A DNA stretch of 64,000 nucleotides from assembly GCA_964594985.1 (NCBI GenBank), contig CAZQNQ010000004.1, forward strand, positions 124,001 through 188,000, given 5' to 3'. Of the stretch, positions 36,665 to 44,779 are shown piece after piece (position 1 is the first letter of the stretch; each line of letters begins with the position of its first letter). This DNA is from JADLHS01 sp964594985. Lineage in GTDB: Bacteria > Verrucomicrobiota > Verrucomicrobiia > Limisphaerales > JADLHS01. The translations under genes and the position numbers were made by a program. Below the pieces are notes generated by a model, which did no database searches, had not been told where the DNA came from, and was given only the letters and a program-made list of their open reading frames with translations.

Positions 36665-37347
36665 TAAATTTGGCCTTGCCACCGATTGTGTGTGCAGCGG
36701 TAGTGAATGCGGTTGGAATTTCGTCCCATCAATGAATATCATAATCCATCTCGCCAAGCTCCGAAGCCAAACGCCAGCCCGTATTTGATGGAACTCTTGG
36801 CAGCGCTTGATGAGAAGGAGCCTGAATGGGTCGCGGCTTTCGCGGCGGACATGCTTGCTCAAGGGCGTTTTTGGTGGAAACCCTTCACACACTTCGTCCG
36901 CCAAATGAAAGCGCCAGACCCAGAACGAGTGCCGGCGGCAGCAGTGGACGCTGGCCTCGCCCCAAGTGTGACGCGTCAGCGTTGTTTGCCACCATGTATC
37001 AGCACGGACAATGATACAACTTTCATCTCGCAGAGTTCAAGGTTTTGCCAGCATTCAGAAGACAACTTTGTCAGCAACTTTGCCAGCGTTGGCGTTCTGA
37101 ATGAAGTCGCAGAAGTAGTTCTGGCGTTGGCGCGAATTGTCCTTGAACACCTCGATAAAACCACTGATAATAAAGGGCGAAATGAGCGCTAAGGCTTTGA
37201 TTTTGAAAGCCGGGCAGAAGGGGGCTAACGCTGAGCTTGGGTCGTTACCACCAGAATACGCATATTCGCTCCATTAAGCGTTGTTGTTCTGTCGCTCGAA
37301 CGCAATCAGTCGCGCAAATTCAATTGGGAATTCGACACTAAAATTCG
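36665..37347. other. Gap between the carbohydrate operon and the integrase, no secure gene
   Basis: An ORF at 36707-37192 (plus) begins MRLEFRPINEYHNPSRQAPK and stays protein-like to about FWWKPFTHFVRQM. After that it reads like noise, and it lacks a ribosome-binding site. It may be the truncated start of an old gene broken by element insertion. No terminator, tRNA or clear attachment site could be found. The left end of the mobile element probably lies in this stretch. Confidence 0.3.
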
Positions 37348-38361
37348 TTACGGCACGAGTGATGATGTGCCTTTCTTTTCATATTCTTCAAGACTCGGCA
37401 ATTTCATCTTGGCGCGCTTGGAGTAAGCACGACTGGCGGCCTTGCTGCCGTGACCAAGTGCTTCTTGCGCGAAACGTTCAGGGTACCCGGCAGCCTTTGC
37501 CCGTTCCGCCCACGCGTAGCGGTAGCTATGCAATGTCACACCTTTGATTTTCAGGCTGTCGCAACGTTGTTTGAACTCGGTCGCCCGGTCGCTTGCCCGC
37601 ACCCTTGCCAGATAGGGGAATAATAATCCTTCACTCGGCAAGTCTTTCAACGTGTTTAACGCTTTCTCACCCAAGTGCAGCAAAACCGGCACGCTGGTTT
37701 TTTTGCGCGTGTAACTGATCGTCTGGTTATCCCAATCCACATCCGTGGCCTGTAAGCTGGCGATGTCGCCCTGACTCGCTCCCAGGTGCCAGCACAATTC
37801 ATAAAACCGTTTGCGTTCGGGATTCTTCTCGCGCTCAACGATGGCTTGATGTTCGGTGAGGGTGATCGCCCGCTTCTCCTTGAACTGAATCGCAGGCCAT
37901 TGCCGCTTGGGAATGACGGCTTTCGGAATCCAATCCATGTCGAGGGCAAAATTTTGTACCCGTCGCAAGAACACGTTTGTGGAAACCGTGCCTTGATGTA
38001 GCACTTCCAGAAAATGTTCGGCCTGGGTCTTGATGAGCGGCAGTTTTTGGATGGAATCAAAAGCCTTGTCCTTGGTCGCCACGTCCCAGCGTTTCTTGGT
38101 GTTGCCGGATTTTGTCCGCCCCATTTCTTCCATGACGAACGCCCAAGTACGATGGACATAATTGGGGTCGCTATGTTGCAGGTAGGCGCGGGCGATTTGG
38201 AGATTGATGGCCGGTTGCCGGGCAGCTTCATTTTCCGCGTTAATCAGGCGACGCGCTTCGTCTAGTTGAGTGGTCTCAAGGCTGTGCCGTTTTTTGGTGA
38301 GGGTGTCGAGGGAGTAGTAGATTCCGTTTTCGCGTCGGAAAACAGTGTAGCGTTGTTTCAT
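37348..38361 (-). CDS. Tyrosine recombinase/integrase with atypical Arg-I position
   Basis: An N-terminal SAM-like core-binding region (residues 45-145) precedes a phage-integrase catalytic domain. Visible catalytic residues are H278 and R281 (LHSYRYAWA), H304 (ALGHGSKAA) and nucleophile Y313 (SRAYSKRAK), with the beta-hairpin Lys in YTRKKTSVP. The box that normally holds the first Arg (TG.R.SE) reads HLGASQGDIASL, with Gln197 near the expected position. Either this subfamily uses a different residue or the enzyme is impaired. It likely drives integration/excision of the element. It is transcribed away from the tRNA-Cys-like remnant 167 bp upstream. Confidence 0.88.
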   Translation of the reverse strand: MKQRYTVFRRENGIYYSLDTLTKKRHSLETTQLDEARRLINAENEAARQPAINLQIARAYLQHSDPNYVHRTWAFVMEEMGRTKSGNTKKRWDVATKDKAFDSIQKLPLIKTQAEHFLEVLHQGTVSTNVFLRRVQNFALDMDWIPKAVIPKRQWPAIQFKEKRAITLTEHQAIVEREKNPERKRFYELCWHLGASQGDIASLQATDVDWDNQTISYTRKKTSVPVLLHLGEKALNTLKDLPSEGLLFPYLARVRASDRATEFKQRCDSLKIKGVTLHSYRYAWAERAKAAGYPERFAQEALGHGSKAASRAYSKRAKMKLPSLEEYEKKGTSSLVP

Positions 38362-38527
38362 GGCTCGTTTTTGTTATCGAGCCTCCCACAACTCCGATCC
38401 GACCTTCTGGCAGCCTTGTGTCTTCCTAAGTGACAGCCTTGTGCCTGCCTGACTGATTTCATGCACAATTCCATACACACCGGACCAGCCAGACTTCCCA
38501 ACTTTCACTCTACCAGCCACTTCAAAT

Positions 38528-38592
38528 TGGAGGCGAGGGTCGGAATCGAACAAGAACAGCCGTTGCGACTACTCCGTTACTACCACCCCGCC
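38528..38592 (-). other. Degenerate tRNA-Cys-like sequence, candidate attachment site
   Basis: On the minus strand the 3' part reads TTCGATTCCGACCCTCGCC followed by TCCA. This is a tRNA T-loop, acceptor strand, U73 and CCA as in tRNA-Cys. A GGCGGGG at the other end can pair with the acceptor strand (one G-U). The total is only 65 nt and the T-stem is broken, so it is not a working tRNA. Integrases often target tRNA 3' ends. The rest of the 38362-38814 gap shows only short direct repeats (for example TTCACTGGCAC twice near 38720-38740). Confidence 0.35.
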
Positions 38593-38814
38593 ACCAGAGG
38601 CATACTGTCTCATAACTAACGAACGCCAATAGAATCAGGCACTTTCGTGTGTGCGTCAAGAACTCAGTATTACGCACCGAACACCAATCAACTACTCACC
38701 AACTGCGCGTTCGCTACTCGTTCACTGGCACTTTCACTGGCACTTTTGATCTATCAAAGTCGTGTTAAATCTTCGGCAAATCCCCTCATTTATTGGCTTA
38801 ACACCGAAATCAAA

Positions 38815-39567
38815 TTAGACGAGAGATGCGTTTGGATTTCGCGGTAAGTTTCTCGTTAAAGAGTCAAAGTTATCCGCAATTTGCTGTGAGACTACAGTGG
38901 GTGAAACTTTCCAAGATTCTGCTAACCAAGAAATCACAAATTCGACATCCTTGGGAATAGCCGGGCGCCCCCTAATTTTTACGAAGGGTCCGTCCGTCTC
39001 TGTCAGTATTGAAGAACGCGGAACAAAGCTAATCATTTCCGTCCATTTTTCAGTTGCGACCATTGAATTGTTAATGGAAATACGATGCCCGGCATCCAAG
39101 AGATTTATTAGTTGGCGTTTCGAGCCGGAGAACCAATGAAAAACCACGGGGCCGATGCCGCCTTCTCGCAGCATGGTCAACGCCGTATCCTCTGCTCCAC
39201 GGGAATGAATGGTCACAAACTTTGAAGCCTTCTTCAGATGTTGGATTACCATCGCAAAGGACTTTTCCTGAATCAGCCTGGAAGCCTTGTTGCCGCCGGA
39301 AAAATCCAAGCCAACCTCACCCACATACTCCGCAGCACCAAAGCACTCTGCAAAGAGTTTGAGCTCAGGTCCATGATCTTTCGCCGCCAAGGGATGCAGA
39401 CCGAGCGCCGGATGCACATGCTTAAAGCCAGCCAGGTGTTTAGAAGCCAAAACGAAGTGACTTGGCAGATAAGTGACGGCCACTGTTTTTACGGCAAGCC
39501 TTTCAGCCGCTGCTGCAACTTCTAGCGGATTGTCGTAAAGGTCAATGTGGCAGTGCGTATCAATCAT
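38815..39567 (-). CDS. qatD: QatD, TatD-family metal-dependent nuclease of the Qat system
   Basis: This is a TatD-like TIM-barrel hydrolase. The N-terminal metal motif is MIDTHCHIDL (HxH), the second Glu is in YVGEVGLDFS, conserved His occur in FVTIHSRG and VVFHWFSG, and the terminal metal Asp is in ILTETDGPF. The ATG at 39567 overlaps the qatC stop by 4 nt (ATGA); an upstream in-frame start would add 21 unlike residues inside qatC. In characterised Qat systems QatD is required for phage defence with the QueC-like QatC. It is last in the operon. Confidence 0.9.
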   Translation of the reverse strand: MIDTHCHIDLYDNPLEVAAAAERLAVKTVAVTYLPSHFVLASKHLAGFKHVHPALGLHPLAAKDHGPELKLFAECFGAAEYVGEVGLDFSGGNKASRLIQEKSFAMVIQHLKKASKFVTIHSRGAEDTALTMLREGGIGPVVFHWFSGSKRQLINLLDAGHRISINNSMVATEKWTEMISFVPRSSILTETDGPFVKIRGRPAIPKDVEFVISWLAESWKVSPTVVSQQIADNFDSLTRNLPRNPNASLV

Positions 39568-40919
39568 GCGTCTTGGCGCTTCACGCCTGCTAATTTGCAA
39601 ACTTTCGCAGAGCCTTTGGTTGCAACCCACGCAGTGACTTCCTGAATCATACGCTGGACTACGTCTGCATATTGAGAGAGTTCCGATAAAGGTATCCGGC
39701 CATTCGCCATCAACTGCTTTTTAATTTCTTTTTCGCTCGGCTTCGCGAACACGAGCCCCATGAGAGCGTGCAAATCCGCATAGCCGGTCGGATCACCTGA
39801 AAATGCTTCGTTTCCATAAATGCCGTTATCCAAACCAGCAGTGTTCAGCGCCGCCCGACGCAACAAACAGGGAACGCACACGCCGCAGGCGCGTGCAATT
39901 TTGTTTGCCCAGTGTTGTTTGCGTCCCGCCTTGCCGCAGGAATTGGTCGATGGGATGCCGAGCTTCAGCACGTCTTGCCCAGCACATTCCTTTATCATTT
40001 CCCCTTTGGTTTTGAAATAATAAGGGTTTTGCACGACGTGCGGGATGCCAACCATGCTCAAAACGCGGTTGATGGATGAAATGAAAAAAGGGTGCACGGT
40101 TCTTGTGCTGCACGCGCCGCGCCTGCTCGGATTCAGTGGCATATTGACCGATATAGGTCCGTTCTCTGGAATCAGAATTGGCACCGCATCGCCGACTTTC
40201 AGCGCAGCATAGACCGCAAGGCCGAGAAAAATGAGTGAACGGCTTCTGAAAGAGGTCTCGAATTCGTATTTTCCATCGTCGCTCTTCTCCGCACGTGCGC
40301 CAACCCGCACTTGGAGATGCCGAATGCGCTGGCTGTATTTTAGGGACAGCAACTGCCGTAAATTATCTTGGTCCTTGGCCGGGCCACTGACATGCCCGTC
40401 GTAATGGCTTACGAAAAGTAGCTTCCCTTCTGGATGCTCGTGAAGAAGGTTTATCGCGCCGATGAAGGAATCAAGGCCTCCTGAAAGTAAGCTTACAACC
40501 GGGCTTTTTGGAAAACCCGGCGCATGAACGCGTCGGTTTGACCGGCGTTGCGCAAAATTCCTTGGCGCGTCCGTAAACTCGAAGGACCAGCTATCACCCG
40601 TAAGAAATGAAATGGCCTCAGCCAAGGCGTCGCTCGCCGCAGCCCACGTTTCCCGGTTGCGAACCGGTATGGTGACTTCAAGCGTGCGCGTCCACAAGTC
40701 CTCCGTTTCCTTGCGAGCCACGATTTTGTCCACAGCGTAAGCGCAGGCACAAATTACTAAGAAGTCGAGGCCCAGAACGTGCGGGTGCCACGAGAAATCA
40801 ATAATGGCACTGAAATCCAAATCCACACTGAACGACCGTTTGATCCCTTCGCATTGGATTTTCAAAAGAGAAAGCTCGTGAAAAACCTCCCCTGCGTCTT
40901 GTTCGACAGTGATTTTCAT
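39564..40919 (-). CDS. qatC: QatC, QueC-like PPi-loop protein of the Qat system
   Basis: This is an adenine-nucleotide alpha-hydrolase fold. A divergent N-terminal beta domain (about 135 residues) precedes the PP-loop motif VVSLLSGGLDSFIGA near residue 146. A C-terminal cysteine cluster resembling the QueC zinc site (TNSCGKAG ... ACGVCVPCLL) follows. QueC makes 7-cyano-7-deazaguanine; the Qat version acts in anti-phage defence by an unresolved chemistry. ATG 40919 has AGGACC about 7 nt upstream and lies just after the qatB stop; an in-frame start 13 codons earlier lacks support. It is much longer than housekeeping QueC (about 230 residues), as expected for QatC. Confidence 0.92.
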   Translation of the reverse strand: MKITVEQDAGEVFHELSLLKIQCEGIKRSFSVDLDFSAIIDFSWHPHVLGLDFLVICACAYAVDKIVARKETEDLWTRTLEVTIPVRNRETWAAASDALAEAISFLTGDSWSFEFTDAPRNFAQRRSNRRVHAPGFPKSPVVSLLSGGLDSFIGAINLLHEHPEGKLLFVSHYDGHVSGPAKDQDNLRQLLSLKYSQRIRHLQVRVGARAEKSDDGKYEFETSFRSRSLIFLGLAVYAALKVGDAVPILIPENGPISVNMPLNPSRRGACSTRTVHPFFISSINRVLSMVGIPHVVQNPYYFKTKGEMIKECAGQDVLKLGIPSTNSCGKAGRKQHWANKIARACGVCVPCLLRRAALNTAGLDNGIYGNEAFSGDPTGYADLHALMGLVFAKPSEKEIKKQLMANGRIPLSELSQYADVVQRMIQEVTAWVATKGSAKVCKLAGVKRQDA

Positions 40920-40926
40920 AAAGGTC

Positions 40927-41862
40927 CTAACTCGCGTATACCGCGATGGTGCGTTCAAGTATAGCGTCCACGATCTTAGTGCCCTCCGCGCCGTTCCAAT
41001 CCACGCCAGTTAAATCGTGCTTATCTTCCCGCTGAATATCCATCTCGGTAGATATGAATTCACGGGCCTCCTTTAAGATATTGTCGGCGGCTTGGTAACC
41101 GTATTTCACAGCCTCGTGCTCACAGAAGAACGTCTTAAAACGTTCCATGATGTAGCACTCGAAAAGGCTTTGGACAACGGATTCCAATTTGCCGGCAGAC
41201 TCCGTTATTTTTTCTTCAGCTTGTTCGAGGCTCCTCGCATCCTCGCACAGTTCCTCGACAACTGTCGCTACCGCATCGCGAAGTTCCGTCATAATCAGTT
41301 GACTCGCGTCCGTTACTAGCACATCGGCCACGGCCAAAGCGATTTCGTCCGGCTTCAACTTCTCGACATCCGTTACTCCAGCGTTGGTTAGCGCCTGCTT
41401 CAGTCCAACCTTTGGAACCTGGCTAATGAATTCAGCCAGTCGCTGCGCCGCTGGTCGAACGATAGCTCCTCCCGATGTTCTCCTTCCGCCACCTCCACCA
41501 CCGCGTGAACTGCCGGACCTTCTGGCACTGGAGCCCGTTCCACCTCCACTGCCGCCTCCTCCTCCACCGCTTCTTCCAGGGCTGCCGCTTAATCTTAAAC
41601 TTGAGAACGTGGCTGGCCTTGGCGGTAGTTTCTGCAGTAACGCATCTAGTTTCTCCGCCGCCTTATCGGGATCGACGTGGCCGAAGTCAGACGGCACTTT
41701 TCCAAACCCGTCGTCGGCATCGCCTGCAAGCTGTTGAGCAAAATTCCCGATGATGTCTTTGGCGTCCTGGCCTTGGGGCGGCCCATCGCCTAGCGCATTG
41801 GTTACATCGGTTTTTGTTCCCGACCATTTTGGCGATGGCGTATATGATCCTGATGTTCCCAT
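40927..41862 (-). CDS. qatB: QatB, conserved component of the Qat system
   Basis: The start ATG (41862) follows the qatA stop by one base and gives MGTSGSYTPSPKWSGTKT, the N-terminal MGTS.SY signature I associate with QatB. A central Gly/Ser/Arg-rich linker (about residues 80-130, long Gly runs) separates a short N-terminal part from a helical C-terminal domain (VPKVGLKQALTNAG, ICDA-like acidic helices, ECYIMERFKTFFCEHEA). The biochemical role is unknown in the literature I recall. Position two in a qatA-B-C-D order supports the call. The Gly-rich linker is striking and may vary among relatives. Confidence 0.85.
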   Translation of the reverse strand: MGTSGSYTPSPKWSGTKTDVTNALGDGPPQGQDAKDIIGNFAQQLAGDADDGFGKVPSDFGHVDPDKAAEKLDALLQKLPPRPATFSSLRLSGSPGRSGGGGGGSGGGTGSSARRSGSSRGGGGGGRRTSGGAIVRPAAQRLAEFISQVPKVGLKQALTNAGVTDVEKLKPDEIALAVADVLVTDASQLIMTELRDAVATVVEELCEDARSLEQAEEKITESAGKLESVVQSLFECYIMERFKTFFCEHEAVKYGYQAADNILKEAREFISTEMDIQREDKHDLTGVDWNGAEGTKIVDAILERTIAVYAS

Positions 41863-41863
41863 G

Positions 41864-43717
41864 TTACATTTTGCGCGGTTGTTGCGCCGCTTTGCCCGCA
41901 CGGCTATTGGTCAGTGTTTTCAGATACGCCACTGCTTCATCCACCGGCCCTTTCATGGCAACGTTGTGCTTTGACAACAATTCAAGTTTGCCCGAAAGCC
42001 ATCCGGGCAGGTTGTCGGATGGCAGATTTTTTATTAGCACGCCAAAAATGGGCATCGTAGAGGGAAGGGTCTCGGCCACCTTCAAGAAGGCATTGTATGC
42101 CTCGGTGTTTTTGGAATCGCGTTGAAGGGCCTTGGAAAGCAGGTTGCTCAGCGCGTCCACTTCTGCTTCACGCAGTCCCTTGAGCAAACCGCCGACATTC
42201 TTGCGGCCCGATTCAGATAGCAACGCATCGTAGCACGCCTTGACCGCCGGGGGTGTAAGCGACAAGCCGATTTGCGAAGACGCCAGACGGTCGCGCACCA
42301 GCCAGAAATACTCCGACAAATCAATGGAAGAGAGCTTAGGCTCCATGCCCACCCACCGGCGAAGCGAGTCCTTTTCTCCCCATTCCTTCGGCCATTCCTT
42401 GTCCGCCTCCATGTCGTGGATCTGTTTTGGGGTTTCATCTTGCTCTTCATGCCATCGTGCGAGTTCCCGGAAGCGCGTTTCATTGGAATATTCAAGCAGC
42501 ATGAGCTTGAGCAGCACGTCATCACGCAGCGTGTCCATCTTGGCCACTTTCGCGAGCTTCCGCCGCAGCACGAAGGCATTGAGAAATCGTTTCACCTGAC
42601 GTGGATTACCTTTCAAATTTTCTGTAATCAAGTGGGCAGCGCCGGCCGTAAATGACAGGGCTTCCTTAAGGATTGAAGGCAGTGGCTTGCTACCTAAGGC
42701 CTGCTGGATGTCAGATAGTCCGAATGGGCCGAAACGGTTTGTTGCACGGAGTTTTTCGCACTCCGCGAGACACGGCTTGAAGTCACCCGCAGGCAAATCC
42801 CGCTTGGCGAAAAGCAAGGTGAGATACGTCTCAATTTCAGCGGGTGACAGCCGGGGAAGGTGATACGGAACTTGAATCAGTTTTTCGACATAATCGCGCA
42901 CCAATTGCTCCGCCGCTTCGGCGGGATTCTCCCCGAATGTCGGAGAAGTGCGGGCTGCATCGAGTGCTTGGTGATAACGCACTGCAATGCCGTGGCGCAC
43001 GATGCGAGGATCAGCCCCGATGATGAACGCCGTCTTGTCCACGTTAAGGAACAAGCGGATCGCTTCAAGGTTTTCGACAATACGGTCAGGCGAACAACGA
43101 TCCAAATCATCAATTAACACAACCAATGACTTAAACTTTGAATCGCGCAACAATTCGTCGAATTTTTCGCGAAAATCTTTGACTTCGGTAATTTCAGCGT
43201 CTTCCGATTCTTTGAAAAGTTTCTCCGCCTCTTCAGATTTGAGGGAACTCTCATCGGCCTTTCCGAAAAGCACCTTGAGGCCGGTTACCACTGCTGGGAC
43301 GGCGGTGGCACCACCTGTCGCGTAAGCAAAAACGGCCGGTAGTGCGACATTATCCCAACCCATTTTCATCAGGCGCATCCAATTGACGCGCTTGATCAGC
43401 TTAGTAGCCTTGTCCTTGAGTTCGGCGGGGAACCGCTTGTTCGCCATCAACTGTTTCAGGATGGAGGAAATCAATGCGCTTTTAGCGTCGTCGTATCCTT
43501 CAAACAGCCACGCATCGAAATACACGACTGCGACCTGTTCGTTTTTGGCAAGTTCGGCTTGCAGCATCTTCATGATGCTCGTCTTGCCGCTTCCCCAATC
43601 GCCAAACACACCGATGGTCACAGGTAAAACCGTGTCGTCGCCCACCACGTCGCGGATGAGCTCTGCGTGGACACGAAAGCCAATCAAATCTTCTGTAGTG
43701 TCATTGTCGGACCACAT
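41864..43717 (-). CDS. qatA: QatA, KAP-family P-loop ATPase of the Qat system
   Basis: This KAP NTPase has Walker A IGVFGDWGSGKTS (residues 39-47), the YFDAWLFEGYDDAKSAL segment typical of KAP proteins and Walker B LVVLIDDLDRCSPDRIV (about 198-210). A hydrophobic insert at about 126-150 (LPAVFAYATGGATAVPAVVT) may contact membrane. A sensor-like NPRQVKRFLNAF lies near residue 380, with a long helical C-terminus after it. It is the first gene of the qatABCD operon. No clear Shine-Dalgarno precedes the ATG, but no better start exists. It likely provides ATP-dependent sensing or remodelling in phage defence. Confidence 0.9.
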   Translation of the reverse strand: MWSDNDTTEDLIGFRVHAELIRDVVGDDTVLPVTIGVFGDWGSGKTSIMKMLQAELAKNEQVAVVYFDAWLFEGYDDAKSALISSILKQLMANKRFPAELKDKATKLIKRVNWMRLMKMGWDNVALPAVFAYATGGATAVPAVVTGLKVLFGKADESSLKSEEAEKLFKESEDAEITEVKDFREKFDELLRDSKFKSLVVLIDDLDRCSPDRIVENLEAIRLFLNVDKTAFIIGADPRIVRHGIAVRYHQALDAARTSPTFGENPAEAAEQLVRDYVEKLIQVPYHLPRLSPAEIETYLTLLFAKRDLPAGDFKPCLAECEKLRATNRFGPFGLSDIQQALGSKPLPSILKEALSFTAGAAHLITENLKGNPRQVKRFLNAFVLRRKLAKVAKMDTLRDDVLLKLMLLEYSNETRFRELARWHEEQDETPKQIHDMEADKEWPKEWGEKDSLRRWVGMEPKLSSIDLSEYFWLVRDRLASSQIGLSLTPPAVKACYDALLSESGRKNVGGLLKGLREAEVDALSNLLSKALQRDSKNTEAYNAFLKVAETLPSTMPIFGVLIKNLPSDNLPGWLSGKLELLSKHNVAMKGPVDEAVAYLKTLTNSRAGKAAQQPRKM

Positions 43718-43949
43718 AAATAAACGGGTTCTGGCCTGTTGGAAGAGCGAACCACTAATAGATTATTCTGTGGAAGATGTGAAGATAAAACCCGGAGGTT
43801 ACAACTAATCAACGCGCCTCCGTGCCGCGCATTAGAACCAAAGCAAAGCGACCAAGGCCAGACGCCTATCATGGCAAATGACATTCGTCATCTAGGCGTT
43901 CTTGCGAGATCGGCAGGCATCCGCTGTTGAGGCTATCCGTCGTGTTCAT

Positions 43950-44145
43950 CCCGTCTGCGCCCGCACCTCTGGTTGCTCCGCGCAACCTCGCGCCAGCGGA
44001 CGAAACATCTTTTCGTCCGCTGTCACTTCGTTGCTGATGCTCCGCTGCCCGGCGGCGCGGGCGCAGACGGGTGCGTTTCGTCAGGAGCGGGGCTGCTCTC
44101 CCGGTGCGGTGAAGAGAGCAGTCCCGCTCCTTCAGAACGAAACGC
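43950..44145 (+). ncRNA. Highly structured leader/element upstream of the RadC-like gene
   Basis: Within the 43718-44150 gap three strong helices can form. The first is 43950-43964 with 44057-44071 (15 bp perfect). It encloses an 11-bp perfect hairpin, 43995-44005 with 44011-44021, with a 5-nt loop. Next comes a two-part stem: 44073-44081 with 44137-44145 (9 bp) and 44084-44100 with 44114-44130 (17 bp, one G-U). It ends 5 nt before the radC-like ATG. It could be a cis-regulatory RNA, a small RNA or a short repeat element. The qatA promoter must lie in the 43718-43950 part, where nothing else is evident. Confidence 0.5.
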
Positions 44146-44150
44146 AAAAC

Positions 44151-44693
44151 ATGAACACAACGGAAAACCTCATCGCCAATGGATGCACCGCAACCGCTCC
44201 GCAGCCCATCAACCAAATCATCAAGCCGGTAAGATTCCCGGCTCAACCGCAGGAATGGAAAATTGTATCACTTCGAGAATGTCCCACACCCGACACAATG
44301 CAACAGTGCGAAACGCCAGAACAGGCAGCCGCCTATTGGAAAGCGCATATCGCAACGCATCCCTACTTCAATCCTGAATGTGAATGTCTGGTGGTATTCA
44401 TCCTCAACACCCGCCGCCGCATCAAGGGTCACTACCTTGTGTCCATTGGGACGATGGATACGATTCTCTGTCATCCCCGTGAAGTGTTTCGTCTGGCAAT
44501 CATGGCAAGTGCATCCGCAATCATCATCGCGCACAATCATCCGAGCGGTGAATCAACACCGTCGGAAGCGGACATCAAAATCACCCGCGACCTCATCCGA
44601 GCTGGCCAACTTCTCAAAATCGAAGTCCTCGATCATATCGTGATTGGAAATCCAAAGCATTCGTCCATCCGCGAGCTTGGTTATTTTTATTGA
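44151..44693 (+). CDS. RadC-type JAB/MPN-domain protein of mobile-element kind
   Basis: The C-terminal ~120 residues are a JAB/MPN metal-binding domain with CLVVFILNTRRRIKGHYLVS, ASASAIIIAHNHPSGESTPS and EADIKITRDL. This is the HxHPSGxxxPSxxD signature of RadC-like proteins. The N-terminal 60 residues are divergent and lack the HhH domain of chromosomal RadC, so this is the short form typical of plasmids and islands (function unproven; linked to anti-restriction or defence by context only). ATG 44151 follows the structured leader directly. It is convergent with the TrlF-type gene and divergent from the Qat operon. Confidence 0.85.
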   Translation: MNTTENLIANGCTATAPQPINQIIKPVRFPAQPQEWKIVSLRECPTPDTMQQCETPEQAAAYWKAHIATHPYFNPECECLVVFILNTRRRIKGHYLVSIGTMDTILCHPREVFRLAIMASASAIIIAHNHPSGESTPSEADIKITRDLIRAGQLLKIEVLDHIVIGNPKHSSIRELGYFY

Positions 44694-44779
44694 GCCAAGC
44701 GTGGCAAAATAAATAGCCAATTACATTTCATTCGTTTGACCCCTATCGATATCGGTGTGTCGAGAATGAGGGCGGCGCG

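Noticed and set aside
36707..37192. 161-codon ORF after the carbohydrate operon
   Set aside because: Only the first ~70 residues look protein-like; there is no ribosome-binding site and no family match. Recorded as part of a gene-poor gap.
38528..38592. Functional tRNA-Cys
   Set aside because: Only 65 nt, with no proper anticodon arm and a disrupted T-stem; kept only as a remnant/att candidate.
39564..40919. Housekeeping queC for queuosine synthesis
   Set aside because: Much longer than QueC, no queD/queE neighbours, and embedded in a qatABCD order.
43950..44145. Retron-type msr/msd RNA
   Set aside because: The inverted-repeat layout is suggestive, but no reverse transcriptase is encoded anywhere in the element.
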